Notes: generated by a model from the sequence alone, not told the origin. Shown: positions 25,613 through 36,111, numbered from the stretch's first letter. The stretch: DNA of 64,000 nucleotides from Lactococcus cremoris subsp. cremoris NBRC 100676 (GCF_001591705.1 NZ_BCVK01000001.1:1-64000); one strand, 5' to 3'. Translations and numbers: made by a program.

Positions 25613-26026
25613 CTAAGCAATGGTTACCGCAGGGTAGGCTTCAACATATTCCTCGCCCTGAGCTCCACGATAAGTAACAATCCTTTTCTCAAAATTAGCT
25701 TCATAGTCAATCACACCAGCCTCCCAAGTTGCACTTAAAAACTCAGGAAAAGTCGTTTTACCCGCTTGGTCAGCTCGTAAAGCTTTAATCAAGGCTTCCC
25801 TATCAAAAGTTGCAACTTCCTGAAAGCCGGTAAGCATTGGCGCATTAGTCAGGCTAATTACTCCAGCAACCGTCCAAAAAGTGCTCTGTCCCGCTGGTAA
25901 GGTCCAGACGTTTTTCAAAACACCAGCTTCTCTCAAACATTCGGCAAGATATGGAAAACCGCCCACTTTTGGACGAATGGTCTCAGCTTTTTTCATGGCT
26001 CCTTCTACAAGTTCTATTGCATTCAT
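25613..26026 (-). CDS. DUF1398 family protein
   Basis: 137 aa, cytosolic. The pattern VGGFPYLAECLREAGV ... GVIDYEANFEKRIVTYRG ... EEYVEAYPAV is that of DUF1398 (YbcV-like) proteins, whose function is unknown. It forms its own unit, closed by the terminator at 25567-25599. Confidence 0.8.
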   Translation of the reverse strand: MNAIELVEGAMKKAETIRPKVGGFPYLAECLREAGVLKNVWTLPAGQSTFWTVAGVISLTNAPMLTGFQEVATFDREALIKALRADQAGKTTFPEFLSATWEAGVIDYEANFEKRIVTYRGAQGEEYVEAYPAVTIA

Positions 26027-26099
26027 TTTTTCACCTCATTTCGCTTATTTGATGATTAATTATAACAAAGTTCAAAGAAAAAAATGCTGACAGAATTTA

Positions 26100-26927
26100 T
26101 CAGCATTCATATTTTTTCATAAATAATGGGATTTCTTCAATCAATCGACTGGGTAAGACCACATAAGCTTTTTTAGCTAAATGACTTGCTATTAAACTGT
26201 GTAAATAGGTTGCAGCAGCTACTGTTTCTCTTGTTTCTCCATGAAATTGGGCCAAAAATCCGCCAATCATTCCAGCCAACGTATCACCCATTCCTCCCGT
26301 TGCTTGAGCTGGGAGACCTATTTTTAAAATAAAGTTCTCTTGATTTGGACTGAAAATTCGCGTTTCTGAGGATTTTGAAACGATAATTGCTCCTTCTTGA
26401 TTAACAAAATCTTGAAGAGCTTCTTTAGTTTGCTGACCAATTTTCAAACTAGAAAGTCGTTCTAACTCCATTTCATGCGGTGTGAAAATCGTATTTTGCG
26501 GATAAGGCAAGCTTAACTGTTCTTTAGCAAAAAGAGTCAGTGCTGAACCATCAATGACCAACTTTTGTTTTTCTGTCAGTAAATTCAAAAATTCTGTCAG
26601 TAAATCAAGTCTCTCTAAACCCAGTCCTGGACCAATGACAATGACGTCAGCAGATTTTGCTACTTCTCTTAGAGCTGACAAATCATCAAAATCAATTGTC
26701 ATTGCTTCTGGGAGTCTTGCATGTAAAGCGCCATGGTTCTCTTTAGCCAATGCTACAGAAACTAAACCAGCTCCAGAATAAACTGCACTTGTCGTTGCCA
26801 AAATAGCCGCGCCGCCATATTGAGCATTTCCACCAATCACTAATAAACGTCCATAAGTTCCTTTATAAGAATCTTTTTTACGTTTTTTAATCAATTTTCT
26901 TAAAATCTCATCAGTCAATTCAATCAT
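26100..26927 (-). CDS. nnrD: ADP-dependent NAD(P)H-hydrate dehydratase
   Basis: 275 aa ribokinase-fold enzyme that repairs hydrated NAD(P)H using ADP. YGRLLVIGGNAQYGGAAIL near the N terminus, the VIGPGLGL segment and the C-terminal ATGGMGDTLAGMIGG anion-hole motif are diagnostic of the YjeF C-terminal (NnrD/CARKD) family. The NnrE epimerase is not fused and not in this window. It is divergent from the flavoprotein gene at 26965 with only 37 nt between start codons, so their promoters must overlap the ends of both genes. Confidence 0.9.
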   Translation of the reverse strand: MIELTDEILRKLIKKRKKDSYKGTYGRLLVIGGNAQYGGAAILATTSAVYSGAGLVSVALAKENHGALHARLPEAMTIDFDDLSALREVAKSADVIVIGPGLGLERLDLLTEFLNLLTEKQKLVIDGSALTLFAKEQLSLPYPQNTIFTPHEMELERLSSLKIGQQTKEALQDFVNQEGAIIVSKSSETRIFSPNQENFILKIGLPAQATGGMGDTLAGMIGGFLAQFHGETRETVAAATYLHSLIASHLAKKAYVVLPSRLIEEIPLFMKKYEC

Positions 26928-26964
26928 ACTGCTATTTTACCGCATTTCGTGTTAAAATTAAACC

Positions 26965-28239
26965 ATGACAAAATCAGCAAAAACATTTGACGTTATCGTT
27001 GTTGGTGCAGGCCCGTCAGGAATGATGGCCGCCATTTCAGCAGCAGAAAATGGAGCAAAAGTTGCTCTTATTGATAAAAATAAAAAAGTCGGAAAAAAAT
27101 TATTAATGACCGGTGGCGGGCGCTGTAATGTGACCAATAGTCGCTCTGTTGATGAAATATTAGCAAATGTTCCTGGTAATGGACGCTTTCTTCATTCGGC
27201 CTTTTCTCAGTTTTCTAATCTTGATATTATTAACTTTTTTGAAAGTAATGGTGTTAAATTAAAAGAAGAAGACCATGGACGCATGTTCCCTCTAACTGAC
27301 AAATCTAAAACAATCGTTGATGCGCTCTTCAACAAAATTTTAAGCCTTCATGTTTCTTATTTTCCAAGTCAAGCTGTCAGCCAACTTATCATTGAGAATG
27401 GGGCCATCGTTGGACTAGAAACTGATAGTGAAAGCTATTTAAGTCCAACAATCGTTCTCTCTACGGGTGGTCGTGCCTATCCTTCCACAGGTTCAACCGG
27501 CGATGGTTATCGCTTAGCCCGCTCAGCGGGACATACGATTTCGCAACTTTATGCTACCGAAGCTGCGCTACTCTCTGATGAATCTTTCATTTTAGATAAA
27601 AGCCTTCAAGGAATTTCTTTACGTGAAATCAAGCTGTCAGTCGTTAATGCTAAAGGAAAAACAGTGATTTCTCATCAACATGACTTGCTCTTCACTCATT
27701 TTGGTTTGTCTGGTCCGGCTGCTTTACGCTGTTCAAGTTTCATTAACCAACTTCTTGAAAAAGGTGAAACTCCTGTCATGGTCAGCTTAGACCAATTCCC
27801 AGATAAATCGGCTGGGTTTTTAAAAAATGAACTGACCAAGCTAGCTTCAAGTGATAAATCAATTAAAAATGCCTTCTCTGGGCTAACCCAAGAACGCATG
27901 CTTCTCTTTATTCTTGAAAAAGCTGGCATTAATCCTGCCTTACCAGCCAAATCTTTATCTGAACAACAAATCGAAAAACTCGTTCAACTGTTTAAAAACT
28001 GGCAAATCATAATAAATAAAACTCTCCCAATTGAGAAGTCATTTGTCACTGGTGGCGGTGTTTCTTTGAAAGAAGTGAATCCTAAAAGTATGGAAAGCAA
28101 AAAAACACAAGGCTTATTTATGACTGGGGAACTGCTAGACATTAATGGATATACTGGTGGTTATAATATTACTTGTGCCTTTGTCACAGGTTTTGTCGCT
28201 GGAAAACATGCCGCCGAAATTGCTTCTTATTTCCAATAA
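26965..28239 (+). CDS. HI0933/BaiN-like NAD(P)/FAD-dependent oxidoreductase
   Basis: 424 aa flavoprotein. The FAD-binding GxGxxG is VVGAGPSGMMAAISAAENG, followed by LMTGGGRCNVTNS, a signature of the HI0933/YhiN family; STGGRAYPSTGSTGDGY and the C-terminal GGVSLKEVNPKSMESKKTQG and GYNITCAFVTG complete it. Relatives include BaiN, but the physiological substrate of most members is unknown. Full length and intact. Confidence 0.88.
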   Translation: MTKSAKTFDVIVVGAGPSGMMAAISAAENGAKVALIDKNKKVGKKLLMTGGGRCNVTNSRSVDEILANVPGNGRFLHSAFSQFSNLDIINFFESNGVKLKEEDHGRMFPLTDKSKTIVDALFNKILSLHVSYFPSQAVSQLIIENGAIVGLETDSESYLSPTIVLSTGGRAYPSTGSTGDGYRLARSAGHTISQLYATEAALLSDESFILDKSLQGISLREIKLSVVNAKGKTVISHQHDLLFTHFGLSGPAALRCSSFINQLLEKGETPVMVSLDQFPDKSAGFLKNELTKLASSDKSIKNAFSGLTQERMLLFILEKAGINPALPAKSLSEQQIEKLVQLFKNWQIIINKTLPIEKSFVTGGGVSLKEVNPKSMESKKTQGLFMTGELLDINGYTGGYNITCAFVTGFVAGKHAAEIASYFQ

Positions 28240-28305
28240 AAAATCAGCCCTAGTTCATACTTGCACAATTAATCTAGAAATGGTACTATATTAAAGTACT
28301 GTTTT

Positions 28306-28391
28306 GCGGTGGTGGCGGAATTGGCAGACGCGCAGGATTAAGGATCCTGTCGGGAATTTTCTTGGTGCGGGTTCAAGTCCCGCCCACCGCA
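28306..28391 (+). tRNA. tRNA-Leu (anticodon AAG)
   Basis: Acceptor arms GCGGTGG (28306-28312) and CCACCGC (28384-28390) pair fully. Anticodon stem CAGGA/TCCTG encloses TTAAGGA, giving anticodon AAG. The long variable arm (class II) and the T arm GCGGG-TTCAAGT-CCCGC are standard. CCA is not encoded. Confidence 0.95.
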
Positions 28392-28399
28392 CTAATATT

Positions 28400-28424
28400 A
28401 ACTCAGCTAAGGCTGAGTTTTTTT
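28400..28424 (+). terminator. Terminator after tRNA-Leu
   Basis: AACTCAGC (28400-28407) pairs with GCTGAGTT (28412-28419), followed by TTTTTT. Confidence 0.9.
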
Positions 28425-28444
28425 ATTGCCTTTTTATAGAAAAT

Positions 28445-28470
28445 AAGGAGTACCAAGAAAGGTACTCCTT
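28445..28470 (-). terminator. Terminator of the fbp locus
   Basis: AAGGAGTACC (28445-28454) pairs with GGTACTCCTT (28461-28470), directly after the fbp stop codon on the minus strand. Confidence 0.75.
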
Positions 28471-30393
28471 TTAATAATCTTCATAATGCTCAAAAAGCAC
28501 CTCTAAATCTGCTATTTCACTTAGCAAAGTTTGCCCAACATTAGTATCTTTGACCCGCTTTCGTTCGTCAACTTCCGCCACTAAACGTTTCAAGCTAATA
28601 ATATCTGTTCCTTTTTCGACCGCTGCTTTGACTGTCGAAAAAGGTTGGTGAGCAACCAATTGAATGCCAAAACTATTGTAAAGAAGAGTATACCCAGCGA
28701 TACCTGTTTCTTTTTGATAGGCTTTAGCAAAACCTCCATCAATCACAATCAACTTTCCATCTGCCTTGATTGGATTCTCGCCATTTTTTTCCTTAATTGG
28801 AGTGTGACCATTAACCAAATGTCCATTTTCATCTAAACCAAAGTTTTCTAAGATTTTTGTAATGATTTTAGGTTGTTCACGTAATTGATAATATGGATTT
28901 TTCTTTTCTACATGAGTGGATTTATCCTTGATATAATAACGTTCAAAGGTTGTCATTGCTGTTTTGCCAAACAAGGAAGAACATTCTCCCACCCATAAGT
29001 ACCACATCAAATCTGTTGCTAAATCCTCTGATTCTTCAGGATGAGCAAGACATTTTCTAACCTCACTGTCAAAAAAATCAAGTAAATCTCGTCCAGCATA
29101 AGCCTTCTTATCAATCGTAAATGATTTAAAATCTCCATTTTCATGTAAGGGAAGGCAACCATGAATCAATAGATTGCCATTGTAAGAAAGATACATGGCC
29201 CCTTTTTCTTGCAAGAATCCAACATGGCGCTTGAGCTTATCTGAAGTTTTAAAATTATTTAACAAGTGAGCAATTATTTTTTCTTCTTCCTCAGTTAGAC
29301 TTGCGGGCTGTTCAGGATTAATTATAGGCGCCTGAAAATCAATTAAATCCTAAGTTTCACCTGCTAATTCTATTTTATTTTGTGAGAAATCAATAAAATG
29401 GAGGAGGTCCCGATGTTCAAGTTGGAAATCTGGCCGTCTTTCAATTAGTTGACTTTCTAACTTAAATTGTAAAATAGCCGTGGCTTGCTGTAATTTATTA
29501 AGGAGTACTTTTTCATCAGCTGACAAGCGAACCCCATCAACTAATCGTGGACGAAATGCCTCACTTGGTTCATAATAACGTTCAGCATATTCTAAAATAG
29601 CACGCAAATTAATCCCATAAGATTCTTCAAGAATATCTAAATTCCCGTAACGGGCACAAATTCTTATCACATTCATCATGGCCAAAGGTGAGCCACTAAA
29701 AGCCGCCATCCACACAATATCATGATTGCCCCACTGAACATCAACTGAGGGCATGTTTATCAAACGATCAATAATTTTGTCTGGATATGGTCCGCGATCA
29801 TAAATATCCCCAACAACATGTAGATGGTCGACCGTCAATCTGCGAATTGTATCTGCAAGTGCAACAATTAAGCGAGTAAGTTCTCCCAGATTTTGTAGTT
29901 GCGAAAGAATTGAATCAAAATAGTCCTGTTTGTCAGTCGTCGAATCCACTTCATTGATTAACTCTTCTAAGATGTAGCGAAATTTTTCTGGAAAAGCTTT
30001 ACGAACTTTTGAACGCGTATATTTTTGTCCAACAAATTTAACTGTTTTCAATAGATAGACTAGGTTTAGACGGCAATAGTGCTCAAAAAGCTTTTTATCT
30101 TGAAGTTGACATTCAGAGTCTAGTTTTTCTTGTGGATAATAAATCAAGGTTGCCACTGATGAAATTTCTGCTGACGAAAATTGTGGAAAACAATCCCGTA
30201 ATTTTTCTTTGATACTGCCGGAACCATTTCTTAGGACATGATTAAAAGCATCATATTCACCATGCACATCACTCATAAAATGCTCTGTTGCTTTTGGTAA
30301 TTCACAAATTGCACTCAAATTAATAATTTCTGTAAGTACAGCCTCCTTTGAAGAAAGCTGCTTTTTTAATAACTGATAATATTTTTTATCCAT
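28471..30393 (-). pseudogene. fbp: Class III fructose-1,6-bisphosphatase, interrupted by an amber codon
   Basis: The locus spans 641 codons, the right size for class III FBPase of Firmicutes. Metal-binding phosphatase motifs are intact in the first part: HFMSDVHGEYDAF, VVGDIYDRGPYPD, VQWGNHDIVWMAA. After LAGET an in-frame TAG (29350-29352) replaces what should be a Tyr codon; the same frame continues with [14 protein letters not shown] and runs unbroken to 28471. The downstream piece contains [13 protein letters not shown] and [13 protein letters not shown], needed for activity. FBPase is the gluconeogenic step from fructose-1,6-bisphosphate; its loss would not hurt growth on sugar. A cre-like site lies upstream. 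Confidence 0.9.
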
Positions 30394-30501
30394 AATAAAA
30401 ATAAAATAGGTTTCTATCCCTATCTCACCAATCTGCTTTCTATTTAAAAAAATGAGAATAATTAAGCTTATGCTTGCATTTTATCATATAGAAAGCAGAT
30501 A

Positions 30502-30515
30502 GTAAAGCGCTCACA
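30502..30515. promoter_or_regulatory. cre-like site upstream of fbp
   Basis: On the minus strand TGTGAGCGCTTTAC matches 12 of 14 positions of the cre consensus WGWAARCGYTWWMA. It lies about 110 nt before the fbp ATG. CcpA repression of a gluconeogenic gene on sugar would make sense; this is inference. Confidence 0.45.
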
Positions 30516-30557
30516 TTTTTAAATTACTGACAAAAAATCCTGTCAGTAACTGACAGA

Positions 30558-31727
30558 CTATTTTTTGATTTTAATAAATAAAACTTTAAGATAATTTCCT
30601 TCTGGAAAGCTGTCAGCAATCTGAAAATCAGCTGGTAGTTTTTCTTCTTGAAAAATGGTAAATTTCACTCCCTTATTTTTGAGAGATTCTTCAACCATTT
30701 GACGGAATTTCTTATCAGAAACATTTGCTGCATTCGTTGAAGCAATCAACGTTCCATTATCTTCGAGGATATCCACAGCTTCTTCCACAAGTTCCCCATA
30801 ATTTTTGGCCACCGAAAATGTCTTTTTACCATTGCGAGCAAATGACGGTGGGTCAAGCACAACAATATCATAAGTCAAATTCTTTTTCTTGGCATAATTA
30901 AAATAGCCAAAAACATCCATCACATAAATTTTTTGACTGTCTGGTTCAATTCCATTGACCAAAAACTGTTCTCTTGTTTTATCAAGTGATCGTTTTGCCA
31001 AGTCGACCGAAGTGGTTTGACTTGCTCCACCAACGGCTGCAGCTACTGAGAAAGCCCCTGTATAACTAAACATATTCAACAAAGTTTTACCAGCCACAAG
31101 GCCATTTACAAGCGCTCCACGGACATTTTTTTGGTCAAGAAAAATCCCTGTCATTAAGCCTTCATTCAAGTATGTCGCATAAGTCACCCCATTTTCCATG
31201 ACTAATAAAGGTTCTTGCGCTTCTTCACCGAACAGATATTGGCTTTCCAATTGACTGTCAGCAAAACGCAGCTTTTCATAAGCCCCTTTAATGTCAGGAA
31301 AAACCACTTGGAAAGCTTTGACAATTGCTTTTTTTTGACTATAAATAAATGGATTATACCAAGAAAAAACAACAAAACCATTATAAAAATCAATGGTTAA
31401 GCCTCCTAAACCATCACCTTCGCCGTTAAACAGACGGAAGGCTGTCGTCAACTCATCTTGGAAAAAAGGAGCACGTAAGCTTCGTGCTTGAACAAATTTT
31501 TCCACATAAAAATGATGGTCAATTTTTGCTGATGAGGTACTCAACAACCAGCCAATTCCTTTATTTTGCTTTGAAAGATAGCCTGTTCCAAGAGCTTGAG
31601 CTTTTTCATCAAAAAACTGTGCAAAATCATCCTCTGAAATAGGTGAACTTAAATCTTCTGCCACCAAAAGTGGGTAACCCGCTCGCAGTTTTTTTGCTGC
31701 TTTTGTCCGTACTGTAATTTTTTTCAT
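30558..31727 (-). CDS. RlmI-like 23S rRNA cytosine methyltransferase
   Basis: 389 aa, SAM-dependent class I methyltransferase with an N-terminal PUA-like domain (VRTKAAKKLRAGYPLLVAED). Motif I is LNMFSYTGAFSVAAAVGGA (about residues 218-236), followed by SVDLAKRSLD; the catalytic-loop motif is VVLDPPSFARNGKKTFS. This is the RlmI/YwbD family that makes m5C in 23S rRNA; a tRNA target cannot be ruled out. Intact, single-gene unit closed by a hairpin of its neighbour's side at 31803. Confidence 0.82.
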   Translation of the reverse strand: MKKITVRTKAAKKLRAGYPLLVAEDLSSPISEDDFAQFFDEKAQALGTGYLSKQNKGIGWLLSTSSAKIDHHFYVEKFVQARSLRAPFFQDELTTAFRLFNGEGDGLGGLTIDFYNGFVVFSWYNPFIYSQKKAIVKAFQVVFPDIKGAYEKLRFADSQLESQYLFGEEAQEPLLVMENGVTYATYLNEGLMTGIFLDQKNVRGALVNGLVAGKTLLNMFSYTGAFSVAAAVGGASQTTSVDLAKRSLDKTREQFLVNGIEPDSQKIYVMDVFGYFNYAKKKNLTYDIVVLDPPSFARNGKKTFSVAKNYGELVEEAVDILEDNGTLIASTNAANVSDKKFRQMVEESLKNKGVKFTIFQEEKLPADFQIADSFPEGNYLKVLFIKIKK

Positions 31728-31802
31728 CTTTTAATTATAGCATAGCCAGTTACACGAAACAATGGTTCACCTTACTGGTCCTCCCCATCGGACAATACAA
31801 AA

Positions 31803-31827
31803 ACTGACAGCTCTGAAAGCTGTCAGT
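31803..31827. terminator. CTGACAG-type hairpin
   Basis: ACTGACAGCT (31803-31812) pairs perfectly with AGCTGTCAGT (31818-31827) around a 5-nt loop; likely the terminator of the ABC-2 operon on the minus strand, built from the heptamer that recurs through the backbone. Confidence 0.65.
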
Positions 31828-31849
31828 CAATAGGATAAAAATTATTTAC

Positions 31850-32992
31850 TTAGGTTCTGCGAACATTTTTCAAAGCTAGAACATTTGCAAGATAAAGCAC
31901 GACAGCAAAAACGAACATAATCAACAAATCGAACCAAATTCCTGAAAAACCCATTCCCCTTTTAACCACTTCTTGCATGGCACTAATCCCATAATAAACT
32001 GGAATGCAGTGGGCAATTCCTTGCAGAATTGTTGGCATCGTATCGACAGGAATCAATCCCGAAAATAAAAATTGTGGAATAATGGCCAAAGGAATCATCT
32101 GCACAAATTGAAATTCTGTTTTTGCTAATGTGGATAAGAGCAAGCCGAACAACAAAGCAATGATTGCAATAAAGAAATTAATGACAAAAACCCAACCAAT
32201 ATTTCCATTATTATGAACCCCTAAAATCCAATAGGTAAAAATAACCATGAGTGCCGTTTGAATCATCGCAAGAATTCCATAACTCAAAGTATAGCCAGTG
32301 ACAATCTCACTTCGTTTAACAGGAGTCACTAGCATCCTTCCCAATGTTCCTGATGTTCGCTCATTCACTAAGGAAATTCCTGAAATTAGAAGAACTAAAA
32401 AGAAAGCAAAGGCGCCAACTAAAATCGGTGCTAAATCATCAAAAGTAGCATTTGTACTCGTCGGATTTCCATACAAATACTTGCTTCTTATCTGAAACTG
32501 CTCTGTATTAACGCTCAGTTTGGTTGGAGCACTTTGTCCTGATACTTGAGACAATTTATCCATCAAATTTTGCAAAGCCTGCTGAGTCTCTTCTTTAGTC
32601 GCTTTGGCTTGGTTTTCTTGAATTACTTGCGTTAAAAGCATTTTTACCGCAGAACTTGTTCCATTTGACTGATTGGCATAGCTAATCTCAATATTTTTCC
32701 CTGAAATGCTGACAATTGCACTCAAATCTTTCTCATTCATTGTCAAGCGATTATTTTTAGAAACATTTACCACTTCCAAATGAGCTTTATCATCTGGCAT
32801 ATTTTTTAAAGCCTTCGTTAATTCTGTATTATCCGACTTTAAGCCCACTCGATAGGCAGTATTTGATGGCACTTGAAAGAGAAAGTACATGAGTGTCAAA
32901 ATAAATATTGGCGCTAAAAACATCATTGCAAGTGTCCTTGGGTCTCCGCGCCTTTGAAGCATAATTCGCTTGAAAATGGCAATAATTCTCAT
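31850..32992 (-). CDS. ABC-2 type exporter permease
   Basis: 380 aa. One N-terminal membrane helix (TLAMMFLAPIFILTLMYFLF), a large extracytoplasmic domain of about 150 residues, then five helices with the ABC-2 motif LVNERTSGTLGRMLVTPVKR and PQFLFSGLIPVDTMP. Belongs to the YhgE/NatB-like ABC-2 family. Its start overlaps the stop of the ATPase gene by 4 nt, so they form an operon. The ATPase is frameshifted, which should silence the transporter. Substrate unknown (drugs or surface polymers in relatives). Confidence 0.87.
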   Translation of the reverse strand: MRIIAIFKRIMLQRRGDPRTLAMMFLAPIFILTLMYFLFQVPSNTAYRVGLKSDNTELTKALKNMPDDKAHLEVVNVSKNNRLTMNEKDLSAIVSISGKNIEISYANQSNGTSSAVKMLLTQVIQENQAKATKEETQQALQNLMDKLSQVSGQSAPTKLSVNTEQFQIRSKYLYGNPTSTNATFDDLAPILVGAFAFFLVLLISGISLVNERTSGTLGRMLVTPVKRSEIVTGYTLSYGILAMIQTALMVIFTYWILGVHNNGNIGWVFVINFFIAIIALLFGLLLSTLAKTEFQFVQMIPLAIIPQFLFSGLIPVDTMPTILQGIAHCIPVYYGISAMQEVVKRGMGFSGIWFDLLIMFVFAVVLYLANVLALKNVRRT

Positions 32993-33749
32993 CTCACCAC
33001 CTCCTTAGCTTTCATTTCTAAAGTTTTTCCTGCCACAATAAAAGCCTCTTCCACCGAGTCTACTTGATATTTTTCTTTAATTTCCTTAGGAGAACCTTCG
33101 TCAATAAACTTGCCATTTCTAAGCATCAATACAATATCACACCGTTCTGCTTCGTCCATGACATGAGTTGTAATCAATATCGTTTTCCCCTGGTCCGCTT
33201 GATTTCTTAATTCTTCCCAGATTTCTTGACGTAATTCTGGGTCAATCCCGACCGTTGGCTCATCTAAAAGTAAGATTGGAGCATCCGTTTGTAAAGCGAT
33301 GGCGAGTGATAAACGACGTTGCATTCCTCCTGAATAATTAGCAACCGATTGCTTAAGATGACTTGTAAGATTCACTGTCAGTGCCGCTTTTTCAAGTTTT
33401 TCTGTCAATTCATTTTTTTGATTCCTTGGAGCGAACCAAAAAACTCTAAATTTTGTTTTCCAGTCAACTCCTTAAATAAGGCGTCTTCTTGCGCCATATA
33501 ACCTAATTGTCCTAAAATTTTTCTATCTGGTATTTTGACTTCAAGAATTTCAACACTTCCACTATCTAATTTTTGCATTCCCACAATTGACTTAATAAAA
33601 GTAGATTTACCAGAGCCCGAAGGCCCAATCAAACAAATTATTTTTCCACTTTCAAAATCATAAGATAATCGGTCTAATATTATTTTATCGCCAAATTTCA
33701 CGCTCATACCTTTAACAGTTATTGGTGAGGTCATATTCTTCTCCTTCAA
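32989..33749 (-). pseudogene. ABC-2 exporter ATP-binding protein, frameshifted at an A7 tract
   Basis: A normal-size ABC ATPase split into two frames. The first part (33749 to 33405) holds Walker A IGPSGSGKST and the Q-loop (YMAQEDALF); the second (33408 to 32989) holds the signature NYSGGMQRRLS, Walker B ILLLDEPTVGID and the H-loop (ITTHVMDEAE). The junction is a run of seven A on the minus strand (33413-33419); eight would restore ...GIKKNELTEKLEK. Either a true 1-nt deletion or a sequencing miscount. The two parts overlap by 4 nt. Confidence 0.85.
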
Positions 33750-33868
33750 ATAAATCTTCTCTAGCTTTAATCTTACCCTAATTCTAACACTTCCCTTTTG
33801 AACATCAAATCAATTTGCCCTCTAGAAAAACTGTATTATTCTGCATTCAAAAACAACTTTCTTTATAG

Positions 33869-33874
33869 TATAAT
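33869..33874 (+). promoter_or_regulatory. pepDA promoter -10
   Basis: TATAAT at 33869-33874 with TTCAAA 17 bp upstream (33846-33851), about 100 nt before the ATG. The leader contains a hairpin (CCTGT...ACAGG) of unknown meaning. Confidence 0.55.
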
Positions 33875-33977
33875 AATAGTTAACTTTAAGTTTTAAATAA
33901 ATTCAAAAATCTAACCTGTAATTATGCTTAGTATTTATTAATAACAGGCTATTTATCACATTTATAAAGGAGTTCTT

Positions 33978-35357
33978 ATGGCCTGTACAACATTTCTCGT
34001 AGGTAAAAAAGCCTCATTAGATGGTAGCACTCTAATTGCACGAAACGAAGATGGGGGAGATAAACCTAATCCCCAACGTTTCGTTGTCATCAATCCTGAA
34101 AATCAACCTAAGCGCTATCGCTCTATCGCCACAGCTTGTGAATTTGACTTACCAGATAATCCCCTATCATATACTTCTACACCTGACGCGGATTCAAGCT
34201 ATGGTATTTGGGCTGCAGCTGGAATTAATAGTGAGAATGTTGCCATGACCGCGACAGAAACCTCCACAACAAATAGTCGAATTTTAGGATTGGACCCCTA
34301 CGCGGAAAAAGGACTAGGAGAAGAAGATTTCACAACAATTACTCTTCCTTATATCCAGAGTGCGCGTGAAGGTGTTGAACGAGTAGGACAACTTTTAGAA
34401 AAATATGGAACCTATGAATCAAACGGCATGGCATTTTCCGATAAAGATGAGATTTGGTGGTTAGAAACACTGGGCGGACATCAGTGGGCCGCTATTCGTA
34501 TCCCCGATGATGCCTATGTTATTGCACCTAATCGTCTTAATATTGATTGGTATGATTTTGAAAGCTCTGACACGATTTATTCAACTGGTTTGAAAGAATT
34601 TATTGATGACAACAATCTTAATCCAGACTTTGACGGATATAATCTTCGGCATATTTTTGGTTCAAGCACGATTAAAGACACGCGCTACAACAATCCACGT
34701 GCTTGGTATGTTCAAAACTATTTTTCTCCAGAAACCACAGGAAATGATGACCCTTTTAATCAAGATTTACCTTTCATTTGCCAAGCCAATCGTAAAATTT
34801 CCATTGAAGAAATTAAGTTTGTCCTGTCAAGTCATTATGAAAATACAGCTTATGACCCTTATAGTACAACTTCAAGCGCCGCAGAACAAAAATTGATTCG
34901 ACCAATTGGACTCAACCGTAATCTGGAACTTCATGTTTTGCAAATTCGAGATAAGGTTGCTGAAAATATTGCTGGGATTCACTGGCTTGCCTTTGGTGCC
35001 AACACCTTTAATTGTCTGGTTCCTTTTTATGCCAGAGTAAGCGACACACCTGCTTCTTATCGTGATACAAAGCTGGATTTTGACCCAACAAAAATATATT
35101 GGTTGACCACAATGACTGCTGTCCTTGGAGACAGTAATTTCCAAGGCTATGTCGATAAAAGAGATGATTTTGACTTAAAAACAATGGCCAAATTAAGAGC
35201 ATTGCAAAATGAAACTGACAAAGGAAGTGACCAATCACTTGAAGCAGTGAACGAAAAACTTGCACAGATTGCTCTGACTGCTCAAACTGAACTTCTTGGT
35301 AAAATGGTTATTTCTGGTTCCAATCATATGAAACTTCGCTTTGATTTTAATGATTAA
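33978..35357 (+). CDS. pepDA: Dipeptidase A, family C69
   Basis: 459 aa Ntn-hydrolase of the C69 family; the second or third residue region MACTTF supplies the nucleophile Cys after processing. [26 protein letters not shown] and the repeated [20 protein letters not shown] motif are typical. It cleaves a broad range of dipeptides and is part of the lactococcal peptide-use system. AAGGAG precedes the ATG. The choice between the A and B paralogues of this family is from memory of the lactococcal sequence. Own terminator. Confidence 0.85.
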   Translation: MACTTFLVGKKASLDGSTLIARNEDGGDKPNPQRFVVINPENQPKRYRSIATACEFDLPDNPLSYTSTPDADSSYGIWAAAGINSENVAMTATETSTTNSRILGLDPYAEKGLGEEDFTTITLPYIQSAREGVERVGQLLEKYGTYESNGMAFSDKDEIWWLETLGGHQWAAIRIPDDAYVIAPNRLNIDWYDFESSDTIYSTGLKEFIDDNNLNPDFDGYNLRHIFGSSTIKDTRYNNPRAWYVQNYFSPETTGNDDPFNQDLPFICQANRKISIEEIKFVLSSHYENTAYDPYSTTSSAAEQKLIRPIGLNRNLELHVLQIRDKVAENIAGIHWLAFGANTFNCLVPFYARVSDTPASYRDTKLDFDPTKIYWLTTMTAVLGDSNFQGYVDKRDDFDLKTMAKLRALQNETDKGSDQSLEAVNEKLAQIALTAQTELLGKMVISGSNHMKLRFDFND

Positions 35358-35386
35358 AAAAATACGGATGGTTATCCGTATTTTTT
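35355..35386. terminator. Convergent terminator pepDA / glpF
   Basis: AAAAAATACGGAT pairs with ATCCGTATTTTTT around GGTT. Confidence 0.9.
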
Positions 35387-35394
35387 AGATACTA

Positions 35395-36111
35395 TCAATG
35401 AAGCGTCAGCATCCATTGATAGAGTAGTCCAGCAATTACAGCACCAACAATCGAACCAGTTGCTGGAATCCAAGCATAGCCCCAGTCAGAAGTTCCTTTA
35501 TTTTTGATTGGTAAAAGTGCGTGCATTATTCTCGGACCTAAGTCACGTGCTGGATTCATCGCGTAACCAGTAGTTGGTCCTAAAGAAAAACCAACTGCCA
35601 TAATGAGAAAACCGATAATAATTGTACCAAAACCACCTTCAAGACGATAATGTCCCATTGCCATAATCAATAGCATGAGCAGCGCCCCGTCAAAAGCTTC
35701 TCCTAAAAAATTGGACCAAGAATGACGAATAGCAGGTGCTGTGGCAAAACTTGCCAAGATTAGAGAAGAATCTTTTGTTTCTTCCCAATGAGGATAATAA
35801 TGTAACCAAACGGCGACAGCACCTAACATAGCACCTAAAAATTCAGCTACAATAAAAGCAAGTGCTAAGCCAATCTTTATTTTCCCTAAGACAAGAAAAC
35901 CAATGACCAGGGCTGGATTGAGATAAGCGGGCGAAAAGAAGCCAACTACCCAGACGGCGACAGCAACGGCTAAGCCCCAGCCAATTGCGATAGTCACCCA
36001 ACCTGCATTTTCCGATTTTGTTTTACCTAAAACATTTGCTGCGACAACCCCATTTCCTAATAATACAAGGATGAAAGTGCCCAGAAATTTTCCCAATATT
36101 TGTAATGTCAT
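35395..36111 (-). CDS. glpF: Aquaglyceroporin / glycerol facilitator
   Basis: 238 aa, six membrane helices with two half-helices carrying NPA motifs (PAYLNPALVIG and YAMNPARDLGPR; the Asp after the second NPAR is the mark of glycerol-conducting members). It lies 10 nt after dhaM as the last gene of dhaK-dhaL-dhaM, which fits uptake of glycerol or dihydroxyacetone for the kinase. Symbol by function; paralogues are known in lactococci. Confidence 0.85.
   Translation of the reverse strand: MTLQILGKFLGTFILVLLGNGVVAANVLGKTKSENAGWVTIAIGWGLAVAVAVWVVGFFSPAYLNPALVIGFLVLGKIKIGLALAFIVAEFLGAMLGAVAVWLHYYPHWEETKDSSLILASFATAPAIRHSWSNFLGEAFDGALLMLLIMAMGHYRLEGGFGTIIIGFLIMAVGFSLGPTTGYAMNPARDLGPRIMHALLPIKNKGTSDWGYAWIPATGSIVGAVIAGLLYQWMLTLH

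Noticed and set aside
32989-33408. Second half of the ABC-2 ATPase as an independent gene
   Set aside because: It starts at a TTG without ribosome site and lacks Walker A; it is the tail of a frameshifted gene.
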